From assembly GCA_947034885.2 (NCBI GenBank), contig OX344751.2, positions 13,454,001 through 13,518,000 of the forward strand: a stretch of DNA of 64,000 bases. Direction: 5' to 3'. Of the stretch, positions 48,094-58,769 are shown piece by piece (the first letter of the stretch is position 1; every line of letters begins with the position of its first letter). The DNA is from Thuidium tamariscinum (Eukaryota > Streptophyta > Bryopsida > Hypnales > Thuidiaceae). The notes beneath the pieces are model-generated. The model ran no database searches. It was not told the DNA's origin and saw only the letters and a program-made list of their open reading frames with translations. The position numbers and the translations under genes are program-made.

Positions 48094-48433
48094 AAAAAAT
48101 GAAAAAAAAACAGCCCTGCTTTAGACTCACTAAGCTGGCATGTCCACTTGGCGTCGCCTTCGGGAGCTCATCAATTGCTCAGGAGACCTGCTGCCGTCCT
48201 CGATCCATAAGCACCAGTGATGAATCCTTTCGTCAATGACTGCTTCCTTCCCCTTCTCTGTACTGAATTCAGGTTCCACGGGTGGCCAATTATGTGAATT
48301 TTCTCTACGATTAGGATCCATATTTACATCTATCAACGCTTCAACCACCCTGTCACCCCTGCTGTTCGTCTGGTTTTCCTCCCTATCAGCCTGCCGAGCC
48401 GGGGGGTCCGCCGACGGATTCGCGGATGCTGCC
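48092..48433 (-). repeat. Tandem duplication unit 2 (342 bp), parental copy
   Basis: The in-gene copy. Differences from unit 1 include CCACGGG versus CCAAGGG, CAACCACC versus CAACTACC and GAGCCGG versus GAGCTGG. The period of 342 bases was measured from GCATAAAAAATG to GCATAAAAAATG. Confidence 0.95.
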
Positions 48434-49694
48434 AACGGATCCTCCTGCGCCATGGCCTCCTTCCTGCGATCCAAACGACATTGCGTGCGGACCCCGACGT
48501 AGACCCCAGTTTTGATCTTCACGAGTTCTATTAAAAACAAAACCAGAAAAGAGGCCACTCCAGCCTTGATCCATGTCCAATTGCTGAGATTTAAAAAACA
48601 CAAACACACCTCCACATGTCAGATGGGTAGAAGCTACATGATCTTGCTGAATTGGTTAAATGCCACTACCCTTTCAATTGAAATAAGATTGTCTACTTTA
48701 TACCCTCTCACTCTGATGGCGCAAGAAATCATTGAATACATTAAGTGATATTTTTTTGGATCTAAGCAGATTGGTCTTTGCGTATCCAAAGGGATCTCTG
48801 AATGGAATCACACTCTTACAAGTTAGCTAAACCCCTTCAAGTGACACAAATACTACCCTCTACCTTAACCTTATTCCCTTAACATCCTCTTGCATTTTGA
48901 ATCTCAAAACAAACCCTCTTCCCCGGAACACCTGAATATGAATCAACAAATAGTTAGTAGACCCTACTGGATCATCACCTGCTTAGAGCACTTGCTATCT
49001 CTTTTAAAACGGCCACCTCGTCAGTTGATGAATACTCCTGCACAGCTGAAGAAGAACTCGACGGTGGTACGGTCGCCAGCATCCGAGCGGTCACTGTCGT
49101 TGGCTTTAGCAAAAGGCAGAAGAACACAAGGGTGAAGCATGACAGCGCCTACGCAGAAATAAACACAAAACTCAGGACATGTGTCTACAATGCTGCAGTG
49201 AGAAACCTAACCCCAATCTCCAAAACCAAGAAAAATTCTCAAAGTTCTGCATGCAGAGCATCACCGCGAAATTTATGAAGATCCGGGATGGACTGACGGT
49301 TGACTGCTTAAATGGAATGCATGCCTATGATAATCCGCTAACGTTAAACCCTAAATGGTCCATATTTCCAGCGAACCAAAAGCATCTCTTTGTCGATAGA
49401 CTCCCCCGCTTACTCAATAAGCGTACCAACTCTCGATTAAGCTGAGAATCCATTTCCGAAACCCATCAATAAATCTTCGTCAACTCGTAACCATTGCACA
49501 CAGTAACCAAATAATACGTCCTCTAAAGCGGTGGATTCCTTTTTTCATTCGCAAACAAGAACAGGAATGGTCATCTGACCACTCTACTAGCAAATGCGCA
49601 AGTAGTAAGCAAAGTTGGTGATCTGAGGAACCCGCGAGCTTACCTTGCTACACAATTTGCGTCTACCACCCCCGCCCCCGAGAAGATGCTCCAT
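48130..49694 (-). CDS. Unrecognised single-pass membrane protein, three exons
   Basis: Exons in transcript order: 49694-49644 (MEHLLGGGGGRRKLCSK), 49103-48979 (starts PTTVTARMLA, includes EVAVLKEIASALS) and 48583-48130. Both introns are GT-AG (AAG|GTAAGC, GCTAAAG|CCA; AG|GTGATG, ATCTCAG|CA), the frame is continuous and the total is 209 aa. One hydrophobic segment (about residues 66-80, KAGVASFLVLFLIELVK) is bounded by Lys on both sides. Residues about 100-209 are polar and probably disordered, ending RRRRQVDMPA. The short basic N-terminus could be an organelle-targeting region. I recognise no family. The 3' 100 codons are duplicated downstream. Another frame of exon 3 is also open, but it does not join the upstream exons. 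An additional small exon cannot be excluded. Confidence 0.65.
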
Positions 49695-51202
49695 ATCAGC
49701 CCCACGTCGCCTCACCGAAGAAGAAAGAGCTCGCCGTCTACGCACAAGCGCACTCGCAATCCCCGTTAAGAGGTGATGGAACTACGGATTGGGTCGGCCA
49801 CACCTGCCGAGTGGTGACTTGGCCACCGAGTCGGCCACAATACTCCATGTGGCACATTGTGCGCAGCGTCCGGGAAAGTCAAGGCAAAAACAGGTTAGAG
49901 GACTTGCAACGTGTCCGCTGGAAACAACACGGAAACCTGTCAAGCCTGGGTCTGTTGTAGGGAGTACCAAAAGGGCCATGAACTGTCGCTCGGGGTCACC
50001 TGCGCTACAGCTCGGGCTACCTGCGGTGACTGAAGCCCGGGGTCTTCCCCACTTCAGTTGCGCACTCCGATTTCTCATCCATCTCATTCTCATCCGATTG
50101 TAGCCTTTGAACTTGCCGCCGGCCGCCGGTACTGTGCGGCTTGTGACCGCGACGGGTGCTTTCTTTTCCTTGACGAATTGATTTGATCGTGTCTCATGGT
50201 CTTCTACTAATCCTTTCAAGGAAGAAAGCTGCGAAGTAGCGAGCTTCAACCTGCGAAGAAGCAAGCTCTTACCTCGAAGGAGCGAGCTTCAACCGGCAAA
50301 GGAGTGCGTGATGGCTTGATATAGCTTGATACTCTTCCCATTCTACAGATTTTGAGATCGTGGGATGGTTGGAAAACTCTAATATTTGAAAGATCAGTAT
50401 CTGAAATTAAGATCAGTGTAAATGAAGACCACTACCTAAGCACACAAATGTCCACAAACGAATATGTACTCACAAAATGAATCCAGGCTTCTCAGAACGA
50501 TTCATTCTAAAGTCCTTCTTTTCAACGAATTTCGCATGGCGATCGCAACCTCAATTGCACTCACGTGAAAATATTAATTTGAGTATTTTGGTTCAGTCGA
50601 TCGTTTGTGTGGTCGGTGAAGATTGCTTGGTAGTCCTGGCCAATATGAACTGTATATGAAGGCTGGGTGTGCTCATCGATTGTAGCTAGGAATTGTCAGG
50701 ATATACGTTTTACCTACTGCTATACACATGCAGAAGACGACTATCGATCCTCGAGCAAGCGAATAGGATCCTGCTAGCTTCTTGAACAGATTGAATCTAT
50801 GTACTTGTGTCTCTGGCAGGAGGCATCCAGCATATAATTATGCAGAAACTAAGTGGTAATTGAATTAGCCGCAGAATATTGTATGCACGCCGGCCATCAA
50901 TGATAAATTTGCAGAACTTAACCTGTTGATCAAGTGTGTGCAGTTGGATTTGATCGATACGGCAGAGGACTTCTTGGTGGAGCTGTTCAGTATCAATTCC
51001 GCAACCAACCGGTTTAGTCAAATTCGTTCGCTTACTTCGTTCTTCCTTGGGAGTTGTTACTGAACTTTCTCATTTTTAATCTCTGGTCGATCTCAGGCGA
51101 GGAGAAAACTAAGGATTGCAAGACTTACAGCAAGCAAGGAGGAGAAGGGAGGGCGGGAAGAATACAGTATGTTCAAACTACGTGGGGCACTGGAATTGGG
51201 GC
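49695..51202. other. Upstream flank of the membrane-protein gene and repeat-derived DNA
   Basis: GC-richer promoter-like sequence near 49695-49790 is followed by a dispersed repeat (49780-50264, inverted copy at 57650-57960). From about 50300 to 51200 I see no gene, only short open frames without domains. Confidence 0.45.
49870..50160 (-). repeat. Dispersed GC-rich repeat, copy 1
   Basis: Shares GTACCAAAAGGGCCATGAA, GCGCAGGTGACC-type words and CAATCGGATGAG with 57690-57900 in opposite orientation. The open frames through it are driven by GC content. Confidence 0.65.
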
Positions 51203-52385
51203 AGCCCGGATGGCGGATTTACAAAGTGATGGGGCCCAGCCTGCGAGAATAGCTCGATGGGCTGTCTCTCCAGTAACCCTAGAACGTGTGGATCCCTCTC
51301 CAGAATTGGCTATTTGGGAAAAATCATTATAAAGTACTATTTTTTGGAATATTTAGGACTTGGTGTACAAATAAAAGTTGTAGGTTATGAATTTCAGATT
51401 CAATCTGTGCGGTTAGATTCACCAAAGCTATTATCAATATTTTTTTATAAATTTTGAAAAGAAAAATTCAGAATATCTTCTAAAATCAATTACAAGCAAA
51501 ATATTGTCATTTTTGAGTGAAACTTGTTGGAATGGATTTGAAATGAGGTTCTCTTCATATCGTGATCTTTTGAAATTTTTGTGTTTTTAAAATCTATGAC
51601 CTCATTTTTGCAAACCCAATTCTGAACTAAAATCATTGCAATTTTTGGTTTGACAAACTTCCACATTTGTAATTTTAGAAAAATATGAACTCTAGTAACA
51701 CCAAATCCAACCATTTGATAGGACAACAACTTGATGAACAAATTAGATGACTTTAATCCAAGTTGTAATGAGAAAGAAAACTGGCTTTCATTCCGTACAT
51801 TGTTCAAAAAAAGGACGTTGGAGCGCTTAGGGGTTAACCCCGGATCCATCTCCAAAATTGACAACTTTGGAAAAAACACCATAAAGTAATATTTGGAATA
51901 CTATATTGGAATTGATATACAATTGAATGTTGCAGATTTTCAGTTCTAAATTCCATTTGTACAATTAGATTCACCAATACCACACCAATATTTATTTATA
52001 AATTTTGAAATGAAAAATTTCAAATTCTTTCAAAATTCAATTACAAGAAAAATATTGTCATTTTTTGAGTAACACTTGCTCAAATGGATTTGAAATGAGG
52101 TTCTCTTCATATGGTGTGTTTTTGAAACTTTTGTGTTCCTTGCATCTATGACATCATTTTTGCAAATCCAATTTTGAACTAAAGTCAATGCAATTTTTCA
52201 CTTGACAAACTTCCACATTCATAATTTTAGGAAAAATATGAACTCCAATAACACCCAATCCAACCATTAGATAGGACAAAAACTTAATAAAATATTTTCA
52301 CACATTAAGATGACTTTCATCTAAGCAAGAGTGAGGATGGAATTTGAACTCCAACGTCTCCATTGTCTAAAAATTGGATGTTGAA
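51203..52385. repeat. Left arm of the large element, tandemly doubled
   Basis: Copies A (51203-51833) and B (51842-52385) both match the reverse complement of the right arm. Between them lies GAGCGCTTAGGGGTTAACCCC-type sequence (51821-51841), the same terminal motif as the right end of the TTAA element at 40854. Confidence 0.7.
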
Positions 52386-54705
52386 ACTGAATGCCAATAC
52401 TATGGTGGTATATGTACCTACATCACAAGCTTTGGCGTTGCAATTGCCTACATTTGGAACACCTATACAAGAAGTCCCTTCCATTGACTTGTCTCCAATG
52501 GAGACACCTATGCGGCAGATGCCCCTATTTGACTCACCTTCATCACACTTGCCTATATTTCCACAGTCTTCATCGCAAGCACTTACATTTGAGACCCCTC
52601 CGCCACCTATACATGAGCCCTTGTTTGAGACGCCTCCATCACAATTGTCTGCATGTAACATGCCATCGTCATCATCAGTGGTAGACTTGACATTGCCAAC
52701 TTTCCAGGGCTTTGGGTCTTCAGAAGAAAATGACCTTGACTTTTTGTTAGAGGAATGGATTCGCCTTCAAGAGGCTTATTTTGTAGCTTTAGAAAGGAAA
52801 AACAAGAAAATGAGTGATTCTACTATAGAAGATGTAGAAGACATGCAGAAGAGTTGTTCATTTTGGAAGTGTTTTGACGAACTAGAGAAAGAGGTACTTG
52901 AAGATGCAAATTCTTCAATTAAGCATATTGTCTTTGACTTGGTTCAATGGAAGAATCTTAAAAGAGGCCTCAATTGCAATGACTCAAACATCAGCAAAGT
53001 AACTTCACATATTGCCATGCAAATGTTTACTCCAGCTGATTTGAAATTGGAGTTTGAGAAGAATGCTAGGCTTTTTTGGAGGGAATGGGACTCTTTTGAT
53101 GAACTCATTAAAAAAGCCCCAAAGTATGCCCCATATCTTGAGTTGGCCCAGACTTTGCTTCATTCACATGGCAAAGAGGGGGCTCAAAGATTGAATGAAT
53201 TGGAAGAATTATTCCAATTTTGTACCAACAAGAATATGTCCCTCAAATTGCTTGAATTGATGTGCAAATCAAATACTATACCAAAAGATATGGAAGAAGA
53301 AGAATTATTGCATAGAAGAAAAGAAGTGGAGATGGTTTTATTGGAATTCCAGAAGTATTTTCTTGAGCAAAAGGTCTTTTATTAATACACGTGTTTTTCT
53401 GACACTTCAAGGTTGGTTCCTACAAATCACATTAAAGTTATTCAAGGCAGAGAGTTCCAAGCATTTTGCGATCAATGGAGGGAAGTGTTACTTACACAAA
53501 ATGCATGTTACAAAGTGAAAGTGGAGTTTGTCCACAGTTCAGGTATTCAAGAAACAAACACTTGACAAAGACGGCCTCCGAAATTCATGGCTAACAAATT
53601 GTTGGAAGCAATTCATATCTATGCCATTTGTAAGTCTAGCCATGACCTTGCATTTCAAATCCGTGTAATAAAGTTTAGAGGAACTAAGATTCAAATAGAG
53701 TTCTATTTGTGACTTTGTGATTCTTTCATATTCTAATTGATTGGTTTGTTTTTTCTAGGTCTACAATTCTATTCTTGAATATCCAAACAATAGACAAGGA
53801 GCCATACTACATCCAATGAAAGACATGGACATTGTACGACCTGACATTCAACTTGACATGGTATGTGTAAAGTACATAAAAACATAGTATTCTAAACCTT
53901 GAACATAATTACCTAATGACCTTGCACATTTGTTTTAGTAATCAAATAGCACTCATTCCTTTGAAATTGGAATTTTAAATTATTAAGATTTAATATTATT
54001 TGCTTCTTAGTTTCATGTGGTATTTTTCAGGGGCACATGATTGGTCACTTGATATGGGAGATTGATTCAAAAAAATTGGAGGTGAATAGGCCATTTACAT
54101 ATTCAACATTATTGATGATATGTGACCAAGTTCCTAAATCAGAGGATCTCACTCGGGGTGTTGATCTCTAGCTCCAATCAAACTTAGAGAGGGACTTTCG
54201 ATTGTACTTTCCATCTAAATGGAGCATTTTGAATCAACTCCGACAATCATTTTTGCATGCTACAATGCTAGTTTCTCAACTAGCTGAAGAAGAAATCAAT
54301 GAAGATTTGGGGTGGTCTTTTGTTAACTTCGAATTACAAGAAAACAATTGGGTTGAAGAAGTAGGGAAGAAATTGGGAAGTATCATTTGGTCTCACCTAT
54401 TCAAAGGTAGACAATTGGTTGGAAAGGCATTAAGAGATGGATTTCTTCAAGCAATAGATACAGCACCCATTTCAATGAGCAACAAAGAGTTGTATAGAAG
54501 TGAAGTCTCTCAACTTACTGGAGAGTGCTTGAAAATAGCCTTTTCTGGATCTTGCTGCATTGAACTACAACAATTCATGAAATCAGTGAAGTTTGAAGAC
54601 CCAATCAGTATAGATCAGAGAAACTGGTTTACCAGAGCCATTCATGAGATGACACATTCAAAGAGAATGAGGCTTGTTGTGTTTATATTCAACTTTTCAA
54701 ATTGA
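52378..54705 (+). pseudogene. Unknown multi-exon gene inside the large inverted-repeat element
   Basis: The main exon runs from ATG 52378 to about 53354-53385 (about 325-335 codons). It has a Pro/Ser-rich N-terminus (about residues 10-110) and a charged, helix-rich part with words such as FLLEEWIRLQEAYF, FWREWDSFDELIKKAPKYAP and LNELEELFQFC. Further exon-like stretches at about 53412-53542 (IKVIQGREFQAFCDQWREV), 53760-53861 (YNSILEYPNNRQGAILHPMK) and 54031-54705 read on in compatible frames. An in-frame TAG at 54169-54171 interrupts the last stretch, which is otherwise open to 54705. I recognise no transposase, reverse transcriptase or host family. It may be an element-encoded protein that has recently decayed, or a captured host gene. 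Exon edges are tentative. Confidence 0.45.
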
Positions 54706-56239
54706 TCAATGAAAATAAGGTTTAAATTTTTTGCATTAAACAAATTTAAATATTATTTCACTTTTAAAAAACAATACTAAAAAATTTGCATTTCTTTGTT
54801 GAATTTGTGTAAATATTTAAATATGAATGAAAAAATTTACTTTTTCAATTACATATTCTATACATTTGAATCATACATGATTTATAGTGACAGTTGGGTA
54901 AAAATGTCCAAAATAGTGGGTACTCTTTGAATTCTTTATTCAAGTCAAATTGGCTGAATGTAAACCATATTAGCTCATTTGGAATTGTAAAACATATAAG
55001 TGAAGTAATAGTAAATAGAAAGAAGTAGAGAATGATTCAAAATATTGAGTTGGTAACAATTTATTTATAAAATTGCATAACAACAATTCCAATGTTTTTA
55101 AGGTTGTAATAAAATATCTACATTGAATTTTTTAATTTTTTCCACAAAATTGGAAAAGGAGTTAAATAAATGATTTCAAAGTTTATATTAGAATAGAAAT
55201 TCAATAATGATTCCCAAACTCCCACTAACTAAAACTCTTCATAAATTTATTAATAGCACCCTAAACCAATAACTATCAATGAATGGCCAAAAAAGACGTT
55301 GAATTTTAAAGTAGCAAGAAAATGAGCTCCATAGTAGCTATGAGGAATTATCCATACTTTTTTCATCACTAGTTCAAATGTAAAGCCTATATTCCAATTT
55401 ATGGAAAAGAGCAACAGATTATATTCAACTAAGGGTGACCATCATTATAAATGAAATGAACATGAAAGGTACACCATACACAAGTAATTTTGCCATTCGA
55501 AGTACACCATCAGCAAAATGTCAATGAAATTAGCTAAGACAAACCATTGTTATAAATGAAATCAAAATAAAAGGTAATATACATGAAATATCAAAATTAA
55601 AATATTATTCATATTCATATATATGTATATATATATAATCAAATGTAAATTGGAATATTCATAATTTTAGTATGAATTATTATTTGTTATTAGGACATTA
55701 CACTAACAAATCGATGAATGTATATATTTGAACTCATATTCTATTGAATTGTGTAGATTTCACAAATTGTAAAGGTATACTATTTAATGCAATTAAGAAT
55801 AAGAATTTAATAATGAATCTCAAATAGTAATTGTAAAAATTGAATTTATAGATCATAAGCATGTATTTAGATCAACTGATACACTGCCAATATTTTTTAA
55901 ATTATAATTAGAAGTAAGAAATTGACTATGAACAATAGTAGATTGAAGACTTAAGAATTGAACAATGGATAATTGCAAGAAATACCTATACTATTTGTTT
56001 TATTGTATTAGCATTGCAATGATTTGTTCAAATAGTAAAAAATACTTTGATTCCTTTAATTAAAATGAAGAAGCAACATTTACAAACTTTAGAAGATTGT
56101 ATTTTAGATATTTTGAAGATTATGTATAATAATTTGGAAAGTAGGAGAATTACAAATTTACTAAATTTATAGAAAGTAGATATTTTGAGTTGCAAATATT
56201 TTTAATCAAGGTAGTAATAGGTTGGTTTACCTTAACTCT
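54706..56239. other. AT-rich interior of the large element
   Basis: No coding sequence. A stretch at about 54890-55260 resembles the interior of the TTAA elements E1-E3 (GAAGTAGAGAATGATTCAAA, also found at 21603-21622), suggesting a fragment of that family within the large element. Confidence 0.45.
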
Positions 56240-56868
56240 AGAGCACTCCAACATCAAATTTTTAGACAATGGAGGCGTTGAAGTTCAACTTTCATCCTCA
56301 CTCCTGCTTGGATGAAAGACATCTTAATGTGTGAAAATATTTTATAAGGTTTTTGTCCTACCTAATGGTTGCATTTGTTGTTACTAGAGTTCATATTTTT
56401 CCTAAAATTAAAAGTGTGGAAGTTTATCAAGTGAAAAATTGCATTGACTTTAGTTCAAAATTGGATTGCCAAAAATGATATCATAGATGTAAAGAACACA
56501 GAATTTTCAAATAATCACCGCATGAAGAGAACCTCATTTCAAATCCATTCCAACAAGTGACTAAAAAATGATAGTATTTTTTTTGAAATTGAATTTTGAA
56601 AGAATTTAAAATTCTTCCATTCAAAATTTATAAACAAATATTGGTGATGGCATTGGTGAATCTAACCGTACAAATGGAATTTAGAACTGAAAATCTGCAA
56701 CTTTCATTTGTATATCAATATGAAAAAAATATTCCAAATATTACTTTATAATCCCTGCATGCCCAAATCGTGAATTCTGGAGATGTTTCCGGGCGTGTAG
56801 GGTTACTGTAATGGCTAAAGTCCAATCGAGCTATTCTTGCAGGCTGCCCCAATACTTTCTAAATCCGC
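56240..56868. repeat. Right arm of the large inverted-repeat element
   Basis: The reverse complement matches the left arm over about 630 bp with moderate divergence, from the CATTGTCTAAAAATT word next to the gene outward to GGCGGATTTA. Confidence 0.72.
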
Positions 56869-58116
56869 CATTTGTAGATAGCTAGAAGGGGCTTGCTTGA
56901 GGGATTTGTTCTTGCTTTGGTGAACAATTCCTCGTTGTGGCTGGTGGCGGGCGTGGTATTTTGCCGTAGTTAATTGAGAAGGGAATGAGAAAAGCTTTGC
57001 TGCGTCCCAGGAATTGGACATGCAGGGATTGAGATCTCGAGCATTGGGGTCGTGGGTGTGTCAAAATTTTGCATGGGGGTGGTGGGTTGGGTTCTACAGA
57101 TTCAGGATTCGGCCATTGATCAAAACAGTCTGTTCTGTCTAATTTTACGGGTGTGTGGTTTTTCGAAGTAGATGCTTGCTGATCTCCTTGTGTAGAATGC
57201 GGGGTGTTCTTCATGTAGAACGCCAGGGAGAATAGCTAGAAGCCGCGAGGTATGGGATCCGAGTGAGTCAAAATGCAAGTTTGTTAGAAGAGCGAGGCTT
57301 ACATCACGCCATGGCTGTGTTGTTTCCTTGTGCTTGAAAACAAATAGAGTTCTCCGCATAACATCGTGGACATCACCATTGTGGCTTCAAAAACACAATT
57401 CCAACCACGACAGCAACAAAAGGAAGCATGATTCAATCTAGACTCAAGAATTCAGCTCCTGCTAGCACGTAGATACAAATGCAGATCGAAACTCACAACA
57501 ACTTCGATCAATCGTGTCGATCAACACGGCAATTTCGTGTCAACAAGTGTACCCACATCACGATCGCAAACTACGCACACACAGAAAAAACCCAAATGTG
57601 ACCCTCTTGCGGATTGCAGTCGTAGTCAAGAAAAAACAAGGAGAAGTCGTGGTCACAAGCCGCAAGGTGCCGCCGGCGACAAGTTGAAGCGTACAATCGG
57701 ATGAGCAATGGATGAATGAAAAATCGGTGTGGGCAAGTTGGAAAACCCCTGGGCTTGGACAAACCGCAGGTGACCCGAGCTGGAGCGCAGGTGACCTACG
57801 CATAACCACGGGTGACCTGCCCAAAAGCATGGGTGGCCTGTGCTTATACTTCCCTAACACTTCATGGCCCTTTTGGTACACCCTACTGTTGCTGATGCAG
57901 GGGCCCGGCCACACTTGTTCAGCAACATGCTTCCGACCGCCCCCAATCACGGTTGTCATACTGGACGCGCGGAGGTGATCGGATGGGATGGACGGACGGT
58001 CCGGGCAGCTTTCATATCCTAGGCCATGGAAATTTTAAAAGGCAAATAGAAGTTAATATGATTTACCTCCACTACGTGACCTGTCATTCCACGTTGGATC
58101 TAGGGTGCGGATGGTA
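56869..58116. other. GC-richer flank with dispersed repeat, no gene recognised
   Basis: Contains the inverted partner (57650-57960) of the repeat at 49870. Minus-strand open frames at 56882-57359 are Pro/Thr/Ser-rich and overlap each other; I do not call them genes. Confidence 0.4.
57650..57960 (+). repeat. Dispersed GC-rich repeat, copy 2
   Basis: Inverted relative of 49870-50160, sharing CAATCGGATGAG, GCAGGTGACC and CATGGCCCTTTTGGTAC words. It lies just outside the right arm of the large element while copy 1 lies outside the left arm. Confidence 0.65.
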
Positions 58117-58316
58117 ATGGTGAGCATAAACGCAAATGTGCAGACCGGGATGGGCATGGACGGAAATGTTATAAACCTAATGGGAATGTCTTCTAGCTGG
58201 ACGCATACGCTCGGGTGGGCGTGAACGTCAACGCGGGTGCGCGATAAGACAAGGACGCTAGGGCGTAGACCTTAAAAAGAACGGGCACAGACGTCAACTT
58301 CTTTCTACTTTTGCTC

Positions 58317-58420
58317 TTGGAGTTTTGAGAATTTGGAGAAACTTAATATACCATTGGAAAGGTATTCAAAATACCTTTCCAATGGTTTATTACACACCTC
58401 CAAACTCTCAAAACTCCAAT
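58317..58420. repeat. Hairpin unit, copy 2
   Basis: The arms pair TTGGAGTTTTGAGAATTTGG with CCAAACTCTCAAAACTCCAA around the core ACCATTGGAAAGGTATTC. Almost no loop. Confidence 0.85.
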
Positions 58421-58556
58421 TGCAAATTGGAAAACAAATCTACTGCCAAAATCCACTATGCAGAGAGTCCACAAGTGGGCGTGGACGCAAGGCCGGGTGG
58501 GGATGCAACAACAGACACGGACGCTAGGGCGTAGACGTCAACTTCTTTCTGCTTTT

Positions 58557-58668
58557 GCGATTGGAGTTTTGGGAATCTGGGGGCATATAATATACCATTG
58601 GAAAGGTATTCAAAATTCCTTTCCAATGGTACAGTACACGCCCCCAGATTCTCAAAACTCTAATCACA
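58557..58668. repeat. Hairpin unit, copy 3
   Basis: The arms pair GATTGGAGTTTTGGGAATCT with AGATTCTCAAAACTCTAATC around the same core as copies 1 and 2. The middle CTGGGGGC pairs with GCCCCCAG. Confidence 0.85.
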
Positions 58669-58769
58669 AATTGAAAATCAAATCTACTACCAACATCCAC
58701 AACGTAGGAAATCCAAGGCCGGGCGGGGACGTTAGGGGGCGGATAACAGACTGTGTGGGTGTTTTCAAA

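Larger units (their letters stand above)
51203..56868 (+). mobile_element. Large inverted-repeat element (about 5.7 kb) carrying an unknown gene
   Basis: The left arm starts near GGCGGATTTACAAAGTGATG and the right arm, reverse-complemented, near GGCGGATTTAGAAAGTATTG. Both continue through GAATAGCTCGAT, CAGTAACCCTA, CTCCAGAATT, ATTTGAAATGAGGTTCTCTT and AGTGAGGATG to the edge of the internal gene (about 52385 left, 56240 right). The right arm is about 630 bp; the left arm is present in two tandem copies (51203-51833 and 51842-52385). Inside is a multi-exon plus-strand gene. The outer ends are uncertain because homology fades without a clear target duplication. Superfamily unknown. Confidence 0.6.
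58120..58760. repeat. Repeat cluster with two hairpin units, inverted relative of 18.83-19.40 kb
   Basis: GACGC, GGGCGTAGACGTCAACTTC and GGGCGGGGACG words alternate with two hairpin units (58317-58420 and 58557-58668). The whole layout mirrors the cluster at 18.83-19.40 kb on the other strand, including AAATCTACTGCCAA next to each hairpin. Confidence 0.7.

Noticed and set aside
48386..48607. Alternative frame of exon 3 of the membrane-protein gene (Gly-rich)
   Set aside because: It does not continue the frame of exons 1-2; the chosen frame joins both upstream exons without a stop.
49782..50264. 160-codon minus-strand open frame
   Set aside because: It lies in a dispersed GC-rich repeat with a diverged inverted copy at 57650-57960 where the frame is not kept.
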